Shown here piece by piece: positions 46,709-58,522 of a stretch of 64,000 bases of DNA. Within the stretch, counting starts at the first letter, position 1; each line of letters begins with the position of its first letter. The notes below the pieces were generated by a model, which was not told where the DNA came from, did no database searches, and was given only the letters and a program-made list of their open reading frames with translations. The DNA is from Diadophis punctatus similis. Its lineage: Eukaryota; Chordata; Lepidosauria; Squamata; Dipsadidae. Location of the stretch: NCBI GenBank assembly GCA_023053685.1, contig JALIGW010000001.1, positions 156,133,547 to 156,197,546 on the forward strand, given 5' to 3'. Made by a program: the position numbers and the translations under genes.

Positions 46709-47514
46709 AGGTTTGTCTTCTGATCACAGGGACAAGCTCATCAGGAGGATTGCATAAAGATAGTCACCCAATGTTTTATTTCCCTGTATATAGTTTCCCC
46801 ATATTTCAATAAAATGCCAGAAGAGATCTGGAACCAATTCCTGATTGACAGTTCAGTTTTCAGGAGCTTTCCAAATGCTGGTGCTTTGCAGGTGTCCTTT
46901 GCCTCGAGGCTTGATAAACATAAACATTTCAACAGATGGATTCTTGAGGTCCACAGAAAACCATTGGAAGATTTTAGGCCCTTTTCCAAAATAATATATT
47001 TGCCAAAGTGAACACTCAGGGAACTATTTAAGACATTGTGAGTTCCATTTTTGCCTTGAATAGTTTGATATTCCTTGCAAATGCAATTTAATTCTCTCTC
47101 AAACCTCTCCTCTTGTCTTTCTTGAAGTGCCATCTATTTACTTGTTTGCAAAAATAGTTTTTATCAACAATCCTTGCTGAACGATAGGAGGATAATAAAT
47201 TCATTCCCTTCCTTTGAAAAAGAAAGGTAAAAACGTCTGTTTGCATAAGAATGCATCCTCTTGAATTTGGATAGGATTTATTCTTGCAACAAGAGCAACT
47301 AAACAGAACAGGCAGATAGCAAAAGATGCTTTTGATACCAGCAGTTCTTAATTTCTAAAACAGGAAGTGCTAATCATAAGAATCTTGATGGATTATACTA
47401 TCTAACCCAGAACTGGGAAAGATATGATCTTACTAATTTATCATCACTCAGCATAGGCATTGATGAAAAGTATTGAAGCAACAGAATACTCTTCTATGGC
47501 TTCTCTACATTCCT
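46709..47514. other. Single-copy-looking DNA
   Basis: A 130-codon minus-strand open frame (46741-47133) has no recognisable domain and starts next to a LINE end; I do not call it a gene. Confidence 0.35.
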
Positions 47515-47612
47515 TTTATTTACTTATGGTAGTTAGTTAGTTATTAAATTTGTATGCCATCCATCTCCCATACAAGGTGACTCTGGGCAGTTTACAAATT
47601 AAAAGGTATCTG
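47515..47612 (-). mobile_element. L2-type LINE 3' end (fragment)
   Basis: TTTATTTACTTATGG, then AAATTTGTATGCCATCCATC, and GACTCTGGGCAGTTTACAA are the worn reverse complement of the GGGCGGCATATAAAT-type 3' end of L2-like LINEs in reptiles. Confidence 0.6.
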
Positions 47613-49932
47613 GCTCCAACAATGGGCCAACTCAAATAGGATAATTGTGGTCAGTATTTAGTACTCACAGGTACAATATTTCTGCATCTGGAGTTTTGAT
47701 TAAAATGGTGATAGCTTGCATGGTTTTCCCTTTTACTCCAGGAGATATGGACAATTGAGAGTTCCTTTTCTTAATATTTTTTTATATGTTTGAGATTTAA
47801 TCCCTAACCTGATGAAGCAAATTAAGACATCTATATTGACCTTAATGACCAAAGTTAAAGAGGAGAGGATAGTCTTTTGGAATCAAAAAAAGGGTGGGTG
47901 GGTCCCAGAATGTGGGGTTTGCTCCTTCGGGCTGCAGGTACTGTAATGTGATGAAGTCAAATACTGAGTATATACTGTACATGAATATCTTTATGTACAC
48001 TTATTAGTAGATTCTACAGTTGTCTTTATGGGATCTGACTTTCAGCAGGGTTTTCAGGGCCATTTTCAGATGGCTGCATAGATCCCACTTTAACATCAGT
48101 GGCTGACAACTGTCTTTTCTTTCAGAAGTCTATTTTGTGTGATTCAAAGAGTCTGAACGACCTTAATCTCCATAATTCACACCTTTATGTCAATGTTCTA
48201 TTTAAAGGCAGCTTGCTTGAAACAGAAAAGGTGCCAGAGAAAATCTGCTCTTGTTTTCCATGGGGCTTGTCAAGGCAAATACTTGTTATGATTCTAAATA
48301 CTTTTGCAAATATTAAAGATTAATCCCACACCCGTGATCAGAGCACAAGCCGTCAGTTGACCTGCAAAGCCCAAAGGATTAGTCGGATTTCTGAAACAGA
48401 TGCTGATATAATTACACAGGAAGAAACATGACTCGTAGGTTTGAAAAGACACCTTCAGGTAATGTATTGATGTTCAAGGAGGCATGCTGTAATGCTGGAA
48501 TCTGACAAGGTAGCTTAGAGATTCAATTGGCTGATCGTCTTTTGTTTAGTTTCTCCTATCAAGGAGGAACTTCCAGCTTTGCAATGGCATTGACATGAGA
48601 GGAGCCCTAAAAATAAATAAATTACAACTGTTTAAATGAGAGATTGGTAACTGAGACGTCTCTAACCTGATCAGAGTTGTTCTTCATTTCCCTATCTAGC
48701 ACGATTACATCTTTGATTTACTATTATGCATGGGTTCGAATAACTCGTGGTCTTGAATGATGCATTCTTTTAACAGAACATTAAACCCTATGATAAAATG
48801 GAATGGCTAACACTTAACTATTATCTTTGATAGAGTGGACCAAGAGAGATGGAGCACAATGCTTCTAAGTTATGGAAAGTTTTTTCCCCCTTTGTTTTGC
48901 TTGGCTGGCTTGAATGAGAACATTATAAATAACACGTTGTTCCTCCTTGTTAATAAAATAGTATTTGTATTACTCAGCAGAAGCATGATAGATTGCTGAT
49001 CACTGTTAAAAGTGGGAGATTAAGACCTGACACATGAAAATAATTGTGTGCCTGCAAGCCAGGTCCTGCACAAAACTGTATAAACAACCTGGCAGAACAT
49101 TTCACTTCTTGATGTCCAAGGGAGGGGTTGTGGGAATAGAATGGGAGGGGGTATATCTTTGAATAACTTGATAACTCATTTATTCTTCAGCTTTCATATT
49201 AGTTTAGGACCTAAAGTTACTGCTGTACATAGAAAATCAAGTTTGATTTTGTAATATAGTCAACTGAATGCTTTGGAGTGCTATGCGTGGGATCAATAAG
49301 AGAGCAGTAACTACATTTGCTTGTCATATGATGATATTGATGTAAAAACATAATGGTCAGAATTATAAAATCAATTCCATAATTTAATCAGAAATGTTTA
49401 TTGATACCATTAAAGTTGAATTCAATACCTCATAGTATCCAGTTAATTTCCTACCTGTCAGGGAAAAAAATGTATTGAAGTGTTCTGCCTTTGAACCGAT
49501 CTGAGTTAATTTGATGTCGGAGGGGTGGATTAACAAACTCTCATTATTTTAATAGACACTCATTTGTTTTAAGTGAGCATGGCCAAAGAGGCCCTTGGAT
49601 GTTGAAAAGAATGTTTGTTACCTTGATAGCGAACAGGGCAGACTTAGCTTTTCTGAATGATCAATTTAACTTTCTTAAAAGTTGGGGTGGTAAATGTTTT
49701 TTTTTAAATCTTTTGCAGATATTTTAAACAAAATGCTATAGCTCTGTTACTACCTTGTTATGAAAAGCAGTTTTCTGCTTTTGACTTTCCTACAGCCTGG
49801 TGACTGGGACTGAAGTAAGGCAGGAATTACTCTATATCCAAACTACTTAATACTGAACCCAAAGTCCTATCTTTCAGAACAATGGAATTGGTCATGAGAT
49901 GAATTGAATTTTAGGCAGTGTTGCAGATCTAT
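47613..49932. other. Repeat-poor single-copy-looking DNA
   Basis: 2.3 kb with no recognisable transposon, microsatellite or exon, the largest clean block of the right half. Strings such as TAATTGG and ATTTGTATTA recur but prove nothing. A good place to look for conserved non-coding elements. Confidence 0.4.
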
Positions 49933-51262
49933 TGAATAACAGAATAACCAAGTTGAAGGACTTTTGAGGTCTACTAGTCCAACTTCCTGCTCAAGTAGGA
50001 AACCCTAGATCATTTCAGACAAATGGTTGCCCAATCTCTTCTTTAAATCCTCACAACTTCTGGAGAAAAGTCATTCCACTGTTTAATTGTTCTAATTGTC
50101 AGGAAATTGCTCCTTAGTTCTAGGTTGGTTCTCTCCTTGATTAGTTCTCATCCATTGCTTCTTGTCCTTCCTTCAGGCGCTTTAGAGAATAGGTTTACCC
50201 CCTCTTCTTTGTGGCAGCCCCTTAAATATTGGAACACTGCTGTCATGTCACCCCTAGTCCTTCTTTTTATCAAACTAGACATACCCAATTTCTGCAACTG
50301 TTCTTTGTATATTTTAGCCTTTAGTCCTGTAATCATCTTTGTTGCTCTTCTCTGCACTCTTTCTAGAGTCTCAACACATTTTTTTTTTATATTGTGGTGA
50401 CCAAAACTTGATGCAATATTCTAAGTGTGGTATTACCAAGGCATTATAAAGTGGTATTAACACTTTACACAATCTTGATTCTATCACTCTTTTAATCCAG
50501 CCTATGACTGTGTTGGCTTTTTGGCAGCTGCTGCACACTACTGGCTTGTATTTAAGTGATTGTCCACTAGGACTCCAAGATCCCTCTCACAGTTACTACT
50601 ATTGAGCCAGGTACTATACCATTTGGTTTTGTTTGGCCTAAATGTAAAACCCTACTTTTCTCACCACTGAATTTCATTTTATTAGATAGGGCCCAATGTT
50701 CAGGTCTGACTGTATCTTCTGAAATGTTGGCTATTCCTGCCACCTTGGTGTCATCTGCAAATTTTCTGAGTCCCCTTCTATTCCCTCATCTAAATCAATG
50801 ATGAAGATATTGAAGAGTACTGGGCCTAAGACAGAGCGGTACCCCACTGCTGACTTCCCTCTGTATAGATGCAATTCCATTGAAGACTACAAATTTGCTG
50901 TGCTTGGTTAGCCAGTTACGAATCCATCTGGTGGTGATGGTGTCTAACCCACATTTTTCTATTTTATCAAGTAGTGGCTTGTGGTCTATTTTATCAAATG
51001 CCTTACTGAAGTCCAAGTAAATTATATCCACAGCATTTTGCTGATCCATTAATTTTGTCACTCTGTCAAAGAATGCAACAAGATTTGTCTGGCATGATTT
51101 GCTTTTGACAAACCCATGTTGGCTTCTGGTTATGACTTTGTTTGCCTCTAGATTTGTTGCTTATTATCTTTTCTAGAATCTTTCCAGGTATTGATGTCAG
51201 ACTAATAAGTCTGTGGTTTCTTGAATCCATTTTTCTCTTTTTTGAAGATGGGAACTACATCA
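49933..51262 (-). mobile_element. CR1 LINE, about 1.3 kb of the 3' half (copy B6)
   Basis: The longest classic CR1 copy in the window. On the minus strand it runs from a GNCTDVVPIFKK-type start (51262), through reverse transcriptase block A (YLDFSKAFDKIDHKPLL, in an 88-codon frame at 50795-51061), a broken block B and the FAD region near 50755, to the C-terminal region (QRRATKMITGLKA at about 50340) and the 3' end AATAACAGAATAACCAAGTT. Several frameshifts and stops. No expanded ATTCT tail. Confidence 0.88.
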
Positions 51263-51689
51263 GTCACTATTACATAATGACAGGTGATGGGGGTTCCAAT
51301 GACTTCTAGAGCCTAGTCTTCTAGAGTTGAAGTCATGTTGTTTTTGCCCTTTGTACCATACTGGGGATCCTAACTCTAAACAGACACACATTGCATGAAT
51401 ATCAGCATCAAGAGAATTTTGCCAGGTAATTGTATTTTCAGGCCAGGTAATTGTATCCACTTCTATATGAATAGCCATGCTTTGATCCCTTCAATTAAAT
51501 AGGGTCATCTGATGAGACCTCTCCATTACAATGCCTGCCCTATGGAATACTATAATATGGTCCTTGTCTTGTTTGCTTTTGGCAGAACCACGAAGACCTG
51601 GCTGTTCCCATGTCCAGGATGTTAAGTTAGACTATCTTATGTATCCCGTGTTAAATAGTTATCACCTTGGTCAATGTGTTTGTTTTTTA
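51263..51689. other. Unassigned DNA
   Basis: CCAGGTAATTGTAT occurs twice at 51423-51455, a short direct repeat. No gene recognised. Confidence 0.35.
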
Positions 51690-51788
51690 AAATCTGATTT
51701 TGATTTCTGTTTTTAATGACTGTAAGTCACATGTGTGGGAATTATGTTAATTGAATGAATGAATGAATGAATGAATGAATGAATGAAT
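51690..51788 (+). mobile_element. Possible L2-type LINE 3' end with (GAAT)n tail
   Basis: TTTTAATGACTGTAAGTCAC followed by GGGAATTATGTTAATTGAAT and eight or more GAAT units resembles a worn L2-type 3' end whose AAAT tail has turned into GAAT. The microsatellite (51753-51788) is certain, the LINE is a guess. Confidence 0.45.
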
Positions 51789-53614
51789 AGCACCAGTGCC
51801 TTTGTGGGTGTTGCAAGTGAGGCAGAAGTGCTCCCTCTCAATGTTTGAAGTAACTTTCAAACTTGAGGTCCTTGAGATTGTCAGATATCATCTCCTCCTT
51901 ATTTGAAGATTGTGGAAGTTTATTTCCAACACTTTTACGTTCAATACTGGTGCACGTGCATTTTCAAATTACCCAGCTCTAGTTTCATAATTTTAAAACA
52001 TAAGTAATTCTAGAATATTGTACATAGGGAAACCCTTACCATAAAGACCTTAGAGGAAAAGTAAGTAATAGAAGCTGGTCACTACACCCCAATAGATGCT
52101 TATAGATAATCTGGAAAGAAAACCAGATGGCTTTACACCCTGTAGTCATTTTTTAAATGATGCTTGATGATATTCTGCTTTATCTGTCCACATATTTCCT
52201 CTGCTGTACAAAATGCATCTGGCGAATGCACAAAGCAGTGGGCTTAAAATGCATGGATCTGTGATACAAATGGAATACTTAATACTACTATAATCTTTTG
52301 GGACATATTTTAGCAATATGGAGAAGCACTCAAAGAATCAAACAAAGGCTGGTGAAGTCAACCTAAAAGCAAACTGGAAACTCATGGAGAAGATGATGGA
52401 TTATCTGGTATTTTACTACAGGCCTTCCGCTTCTTTTCTATTGTGGTTATCACCATTTTCCAGAAAAAGCGGGTACTAACTGAAAGGACAAAGAAGGGCA
52501 ATGAAGGAAACCAGGACTAGCCTGAATGAACTATGAAAACTGACTTAAAAACCTTAATCTTTCAAAGGCATTTTCCATGTGGCTTAACCATGCTATATAC
52601 ATTTTTAAAACATGCAGATAACGCTGCACATACATCATAGTGTCATAAACCTCACAGAAAACATTTGGTTCTTTGTCTGCCCTGGAAATATTGTCCTGCT
52701 GTAATTTTCTGTGAAATGTGGTATCGTAGGGTTAAAGAATTGTATATTTCCCATCTTTCATCACCACACACCAAGACAGATGAATTGTACAAATCCATTT
52801 GAGGTTGGGGTGGGTGGGGAGGAGGGAGACCTGGGGCCTCTTTCAGTAGTTTAAAAGGGCAATTGCAGATCTTATTCATTGGTATGCTTTTATGCTGTGC
52901 TTTAGCCTTTGTTTGATGGCAGCCAAAGGACCATTCATAACAATCAGGATGACTTCATTTGTGTTTGTTTTGGCTTCCCATTAATCCATGACCAACTGTG
53001 AAATTTGCTATTTTACCATAACCGGGCCATTGCATTTGTCATCTCCTTCTGCAATATACAGAGTGCTGGAGACAGACAAAACTTCAGTTCAGACCAGTGG
53101 AAAGCATGGAAACAAAAGATATGCACATGACCAAAAGGAGGAGGAGGAGGAGAGCAGGAGGTTCAGGCATCCGAAAATACGTTTCATGCCAAGAAGGAGG
53201 AGAAGATACCGTACATGTAATACAAGCCCCACCATGAAAGGATGCTTAGAGAAAATGAGTCTTCTTGGTACCAAAACAGCAATTAAAGAGCACCCTCAGG
53301 AAAAAATAAGCATGGCCAAGTGGATGAGATGCCAGCTAAACTTAACTGGCAAAAGGTCTCTGATATCTCATCTTTATGGGTGTGGCAATAAAGTCTACAT
53401 GGCATGCCCGCGGAAGCTATATGATAACTTCATTTTTTGCTTTCTGGACAGGATCAGAATTGTAGCTCAGGGTGGGGGGTGTACAAGCTTTTCCTAGAAC
53501 AAGGCCCACATTCCAATCATAGAGATCAGAGGTCAACAATCTTTTTAGCCAATAGCTAGATCTGCATGACCCATTGCCAAGAAATGTATTCTTCAGATTT
53601 TAATGAATGGATTC
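51789..53614. other. Single-copy-looking DNA
   Basis: Contains a 169-codon open frame at 52988-53497 (+), low-complexity in its middle (Glu and Arg runs from GGA repeats), no domain, no recognisable homologue. Not called as a gene. Confidence 0.35.
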
Positions 53615-53631
53615 AAGATATGAGCTTGTTC

Positions 53632-53935
53632 GGTGGACTTCCAGTTCCGGTCTCGTCGGCGTCGCTGGCGCTCCTCGCAGGGCGTCCATTCAACTTGCCG
53701 TAAAAGCCGCCAGATCAGCTGTCTGGCGGCTTGAAAATCTCTCCCCGGGTGAAGGGGAGAGATGAGAGCATGACAGGTGGGGTAGAGCCCCCCATGTGCC
53801 CTAAAAGTCAACTTGGGGCACATAGGGTGAGGGCTCCCCATGTAGCCTGTCTGCAGCTCCGGGAAGCTGGAAGCCTCCGCTAGAAAGCGGAGCAAGATGC
53901 CGCGGCCACCGCTGCTGTTTTAAAGAGATACAACT
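53632..53935 (+). promoter_or_regulatory. GC-rich 5' UTR of the L1-derived element
   Basis: Starts GGTGGACTTCCAGTTCCGGT, far richer in GC and CpG than the surrounding DNA, with fold-back potential (GCCGCCAGATCAGCTGTCTG and TGGCGGC; CCCCATGTGCCC repeated near 53790 and CCCCATGTAGCC near 53836). L1 5' UTRs carry the internal promoter; promoter activity here is inferred from position. The CAAGATGGC at 54055-54063 matches the YY1 core found at the start of the human L1 promoter. Confidence 0.5.
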
Positions 53936-54329
53936 ATTTTAAAAATACAGAGAGCAGCCAGAGAAAGACAGGAGTCCTGGAGGTATTAGCTTATTCTTTA
54001 ACTCCATTCTTGGGTTTTCATGAAGAAACAAAGTAACTTAATAAGGAGTGGCAACAAGATGGCGATTTGAAACCTTGGTGTAGAAGAGAAAGTTATTTTT
54101 GCTTTGCTATCAGCCTTTTCCTCTGGAAACTTTTGATCTCAAGAATGAATTTTTTTTCCTTTTTCCTTTTTTTATGAATTAATCTATAGTTTTATAAAAG
54201 ATAAAATTTAAATGGTTTTTGGACTTGGAAAGGAATTATTTTTTAAAGTAAAGATCTGGGTTTTTTTTCCTCTCTTCTTTTTTTTTGGGGGGGAAACATT
54301 GAAATGGCTTCTAAACTTGAAAGACTGTA

Positions 54330-55391
54330 GTGAATAAAAGAACTGACTACTCCTTCGATCATATTGTAAAGAAGCAATCTATGCCTGATTTAACATCATC
54401 AAAGTCTTTAACACCTGAGACTATTTTTAATACTTTAAAAGCAATGAAAAATGAGTTAATTTTAGAATTTAATTCAAAACTTGCTGAAATAGAACAAAAA
54501 ATGCAGGCTGCTATGGAGAAGATGAATTTACAATTGAGAGCGGACGTGGTGAAAGTTTGCAAAGGATTAGCAGCAAATATGGAGATTTTGGAGAAGGATT
54601 TGGAAAAAAATAAGCAAAATTTAACAACTTCAGAGGAATACATAACCAAGGTTCAAAATGATATATTAAAATTGGAAAAAGAAGCGATGATGTCCCAATT
54701 TCAAGAGATGAAATTTGCTATAAGAATCAGGGGCTTGAAAGAAAAAAAAATTGAAAATCTGAAAGAAAGAATGACAGAGGCACTGGAGCAGGTGTCTGGA
54801 TTGTCTAAAGATGAATTGGCTACACAAATCGATAAGATTTACAGAGTTAATTCTTGATATGCAAAACAAAACCACTTGCCAAGGGATATTGTAATATATT
54901 TCACTACCAGAGCTTTGCGGAACAGAATCATACAGGCGACTTTTAATAATAATCTTCAGGCAAATGGTCAAGAAATAAGGATATGGAAAGAAATTCCTGC
55001 CAAGATGCTTAAAGATAGAAGAGAATATTCCTTTCTGGTCCAGGAATTAAAAATACAAAATTTACAATACAAATGGAATGTACCAACAGGAGTAACAGTA
55101 AAATTCTTGGGAAAAAGATATGGACTAAATACAATAAAGGAAGCTACAGAATTTTACATCAATGTTTTAAAGGCTGATATCTCTAAAATTTCAGTAAAAG
55201 AAGGCATGGAAATGAGGGAGGAGGAGAAGGGAAATCCAGATATACGTGATCAAGAGGAAATAATTCCAAAGATTCCAAAAGAGGGGCAGAACCAAACAGA
55301 TGTTTGTGACGTGGAAAAGGAGATGGAGGAATGGGATCAGATGACAGCTGAAGCGACAGATTTGAAATGGTTAAAGGACAGATGGTGTTGA
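54330..55391 (+). pseudogene. L1 ORF1 (RNA-binding protein) with one in-frame stop
   Basis: L1 ORF1p is a trimeric RNA-binding chaperone that coats LINE RNA. Here 353 codons share one frame with a single stop (TGA at 54855-54857, probably a decayed CGA). Residues about 35-130 are a charged coiled coil (LILEFNSKLAEIEQKMQA onward). The RRM-like domain starts at FAIRIRGLKE (about 130) and includes HLPRDIVIYF after the stop. The C-terminal domain holds KDRREYSFLVQEL, KFLGKRYGL and ATEFYINVL, where ORF1p normally has its second RNA-binding surface; an acidic tail follows. The frame opens with GTG at 54330, not ATG. An ATG at 54304 is in another frame, so a 1-base indel near 54328 is likely. Function is lost or impaired. 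Confidence 0.85.
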
Positions 55392-56420
55392 AACTTATAA
55401 GATGGTTGAAAAGATGAACAAGATTGTAAACATTTTTTCTTTTTTTTCTTTTCTTATTTTGTATTAATATTGTCTATTAATGGTATTTTATTTTATTTTT
55501 AGATTATTTTATAGATATATATTATATATATTGGAGTTATAAATTTGATATAGTGCATTATTTCGTTATCACTAATTTGAGGATTTGAAATATTAATACT
55601 GTTTATCGATGGTATTTTCATATCAAATATTTTGAGGTTATAAACTGGATATAGTGTAATATTTTGGTATCAATATTTTGCGGATATAGGGATTAAGTTT
55701 AAAATTTTAGAGGCATAAGGAGTCGGTTCTTATTCTTTTTATTATTATTATATATTCTGGTTATTATTATTAGTATAGTAGATAATATATAGTTTGAAGC
55801 GGATACCTTAAGGTATAGGAATATTGTTATTTAGGTGTATTTCATGGTTTGAGGTTTAGAAGAAATGATATACATATAATACTATGTTTTTAATAAGTTG
55901 GTGGATTTTAGGTTTAAGTTTAATGGTGTTGAAATACAAGGGGTTAGTTTTTAATTTTTAACTTTTATTTTTATTTTATTTTTATTTTTATTTTTTTATC
56001 ATTATTAATATATATATATATATATATATTAAATATTGGGAAGTTAATATTTTGGTATATTGTAAAATTATGTTATTAACATTGTTTGAGTTTATGACTA
56101 AGTTTAGTTTAAGAGGTTCATCTTTGTTTCTTTTTATTTTACTTAATTTGGTTTTTTACTTGTTTACTTTCTCTTTAATTTTTAATGTTTTGAATAGTTT
56201 TAAAAATTCGGAGTTAAAGATGCCAAAAAATGGGGGACTTAAGAAGTTATTTTAATCTAATTTAGATTTATGTTATTGAATACTATGCCCTGTACTTTTT
56301 CTGGGAAGTCCGGGGGGGGAGGGAAGGGAAGGGAGTGGGTTGTGGGTAGGGGGGATGGGGGGGAGAAAATTGATAAAAATGCTTGTACTTTGTACTAATA
56401 AAACTTTTTGAATAAAAAAA
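55392..56420 (+). other. Long 3' UTR of the L1-derived element, with G-rich tract and poly-A
   Basis: Between the ORF1 stop and the tail lie about 900 bp of T/A-rich sequence with (TA)n at 56008-56029 and phrases such as TATAGTGTAATATTTTGGTA that recur loosely (55540-55680), suggesting internal duplication. No frame exceeds 70 codons. At 56312-56364 four or more G runs (GGGGGGGG, GGG, GGG, GGG, GGGGGG) sit just before the AATAAAA (56397-56403), as in the polypurine, G-quadruplex-prone tract of mammalian L1 3' UTRs. Confidence 0.75.
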
Positions 56421-56437
56421 AAGATATGAGCTTGTTC

Positions 56438-56624
56438 TCAGTTTTTGAAAAGTTTCTTCAAAAAATGAGAAGATGACACCAGATGTTGCTTTTGGTATAG
56501 ACTTAATGATATGTTTAATGGCTGAATTAACTTTATATAGTAACAATATGGATTTTTTCCTGCTAATTAGTTCTTTCTTCTTTTTTATGTAGATTTTTTT
56601 AAAATTTCACCATTTAGTCTCTCA
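56438..56624. other. Short single-copy spacer
   Basis: Pre-insertion flank between the L1-derived element and LINE-C; nothing recognised. Confidence 0.4.
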
Positions 56625-58456
56625 CACACAAAAACTCAAAGACTTGAAAACTATCCCACCCCTAAAAGGACCGAACGGGAAAGACTGCAATGATGAAGCC
56701 ATTAAAGCCAACCTCTTCAACACATTCTTCAGTTCAGTCTTTGTCAACTGCCCCACATTTCCTAGTCGTACCACAACTAATTGCAACGATCTGCTACATA
56801 TTGATTTTACAGTAGATAATGTTGAATCAGCACTACGCAACCTAAAGCCATCTCTATCTACTGGCCCTGTTGGATTATGTGCCTACTTCTTGAAAAAGCT
56901 TTCCACTGCCATAGCCGAACCCTAAGCACAATCTATGAGATATCTTTCAGAACCAGCTCCTTGCCTGACCTCATTCCACCGTCATTCCTATCTTCAAACA
57001 AGGAGACCCCAGCCTAGTAGAAAATTACAGACCTATCTCACTGTATTGAGTCACCTGCAAAGTCATGGAATCAATTATAAACCAATCCATCACCCTCCAC
57101 TTAGAGACTAACAATCTGCTTTCAAACATGCAGTTTGGTTTCAGGAAAAGTTTGTCCTGTAATCTGCAACTCCTACACTGCAGAAACATTTGGACCACAC
57201 AACTCGACCAGGGTAAAGCAATAGATGCAATTTATATAGACTTCTGCAAAACCTTTGTACACGACAAACTACTGTTAAAATTAATTTCTTAGGGCATTTC
57301 CGGATCCCTGCACAAGTGGATAGCCACAATCCTGTCAAACAGGAAACAAGTACCGGTAGTCAAAATAGGGAGCGCCCTATCAAACCTGGCACCAGTACAC
57401 AGTGGTGTCCCCCAAGACAGCGTTTTAGGACCCACACTCTTTCTGCTTTACATAAATGACCTTTGCGATCATATTATAAGCAGCTGCGTCCCCTTCGCTG
57501 ATGACGTAAAACTATTTAACACCACTGACAATGCTGCTATCCTATAAAGTGACTTTGATTATGTGTCAGAATGGTCGCATAATTGGCAACTCCAAATATC
57601 ATCTAACAAATGCTCTGTCTTACACATTGGCAACAAAAATCAGAACACAAAATACAAGCTGGTGCTGTATGACCTTGTAGATGATCCTCACTCTGTTAAG
57701 GACCTAGGAGTACTCATCTCAAATGATCTAAGCCCCAGAGCTCACTGTAACAACATTGCCAAAAATGCATTAAGAGTTGTTAACCTAATTTTGCGAAACT
57801 TCTTCTCCGGCAACATTGTACTGCAAACTAGGGCATACAAAACCTTTGCCAGACCAATTCTCGAATACAGCTTGTCTGCCTGGAATCCACACTGTATATC
57901 GGATATTAATACAATTGAGCTGGTCCAGAGGTATTTCACGAGAAAAGTACTCTACTCCTCTGCTCACAATAGAATCCCTTATGCCACCAGGCTTGAAATT
58001 TTGGGCTTGGACAACCTGGAACTAAACCACCTACGGTCTGACCTAAGCACAGTACACAAAATTGTCTGCTACAACATCCTACCTGTCAACGACTACTTCA
58101 GCTTCAACCTCAATAATACATGGGCAAACAATAGACACAAACTGAAGGTAAACCGCTCCAAACTCGATTTCAGAAAATACGACTTCAGCAACAAAGTGGT
58201 CAATGCCTGGAATGGTCTACCTGAATCCATTGTTACATCCTCAAACCCCCACAGCTTCAACCTTAAGCTGTCTACCATGGACCTCACCCCATTCCTAAGA
58301 GGTCCGTAAAGGGGGCGTGCATAAGCGCACCAGCGTGCCTACCGTTCCTGTCCTACTGTCCCCATTTATTTGTACTCATTTCCTGTGTTCACGTCCATGT
58401 TTATACTTATACCTGATATCTTGTACATGTTTGATATACTAAATAAATAAATGAAT
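56625..58456 (+). mobile_element. LINE-C, longest copy (C5), 1.8 kb
   Basis: 5'-truncated non-LTR retrotransposon of the CR1/L2-like group. It carries nearly the whole reverse transcriptase and C-terminal region and a 147-bp 3' UTR (GGTCCGTAAAGGGGGCGTGC, then CATAAGCGCACCAGCGTGCC) ending in AAATAAATAAATGAATAAA. Related copies: 34241, 41301, 44001 and 46058. Clade within CR1/L2/Vingi-like elements not settled. Confidence 0.87.
56640..58309 (+). pseudogene. LINE-C reverse transcriptase, lightly broken
   Basis: The first block (IPPLKGPNGKDCNDEAIKAN onward) is in one frame to a stop at about 56923; an indel then moves the frame. From 57065 to 58309 one frame is open except for stops at 57290-57292 and 57544-57546. 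Visible: QFGFRKSLS; block A as YIDFCKTFV, where family members usually have DFSKAFD; block B as SGVPQDSVLGPTLF (Gly replaced by Asp in PQG); block C intact as FADDVKLF (about 57496); then YVSEWSHNWQL, RPILEYSLSAWNP, VQRYFTRKVL and the terminal LTPFLRGP. Two stops and a frameshift inactivate it, but less decay than in the other LINE copies suggests a younger insertion. Confidence 0.85.
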
Positions 58457-58522
58457 AAAGTTGAAGTCTACTCATCTTAAAGTTGCGATGGTTGAGAAAC
58501 CATGGTTGAGAAACATTGAGTT
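58457..58522. mobile_element. MITE arm (fragment)
   Basis: GTTGAAGTCTACTCATCTTA, AAGTTGCGATGGTTGAGAAA and GGTTGAGAAACATTGAG are a worn arm of the repeat also seen at 44609 and 40958. The GGTTGAGAAACA part is duplicated. Confidence 0.4.

Larger units (their letters stand above)
53632..56420 (+). mobile_element. Complete ORF1-only L1-derived element (half-L1-like), 2.8 kb, 17-bp TSD
   Basis: Flanked by exact copies of AAGATATGAGCTTGTTC at 53615-53631 and 56421-56437 (the leading AA of the right copy may belong to the poly-A). In order: GC-rich 5' UTR (53632-53930), AT-rich leader with CAAGATGGC (54055-54063), an L1 ORF1 (54330-55391), then about 900 bp of AT-rich non-coding DNA, a G-rich tract (56312-56364), AATAAAA and a poly-A tail. 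There is no ORF2: no endonuclease or reverse transcriptase motif in any frame. The intact 5' region, long target duplication and poly-A show one L1-type insertion event, so the lack of ORF2 is not 5' truncation. This architecture is that of half-L1 (HAL1) elements described from mammals. Confidence 0.85.

Noticed and set aside
46741..47133. 130-codon minus-strand open frame beside a LINE end
   Set aside because: No motif matches LINE, virus or host proteins that I know; single-copy context; chance is sufficient.
52988..53497. 169-codon open frame
   Set aside because: Glu/Arg low-complexity middle from GGA repeats, no domain, no exon signals; compatible with chance in 64 kb.
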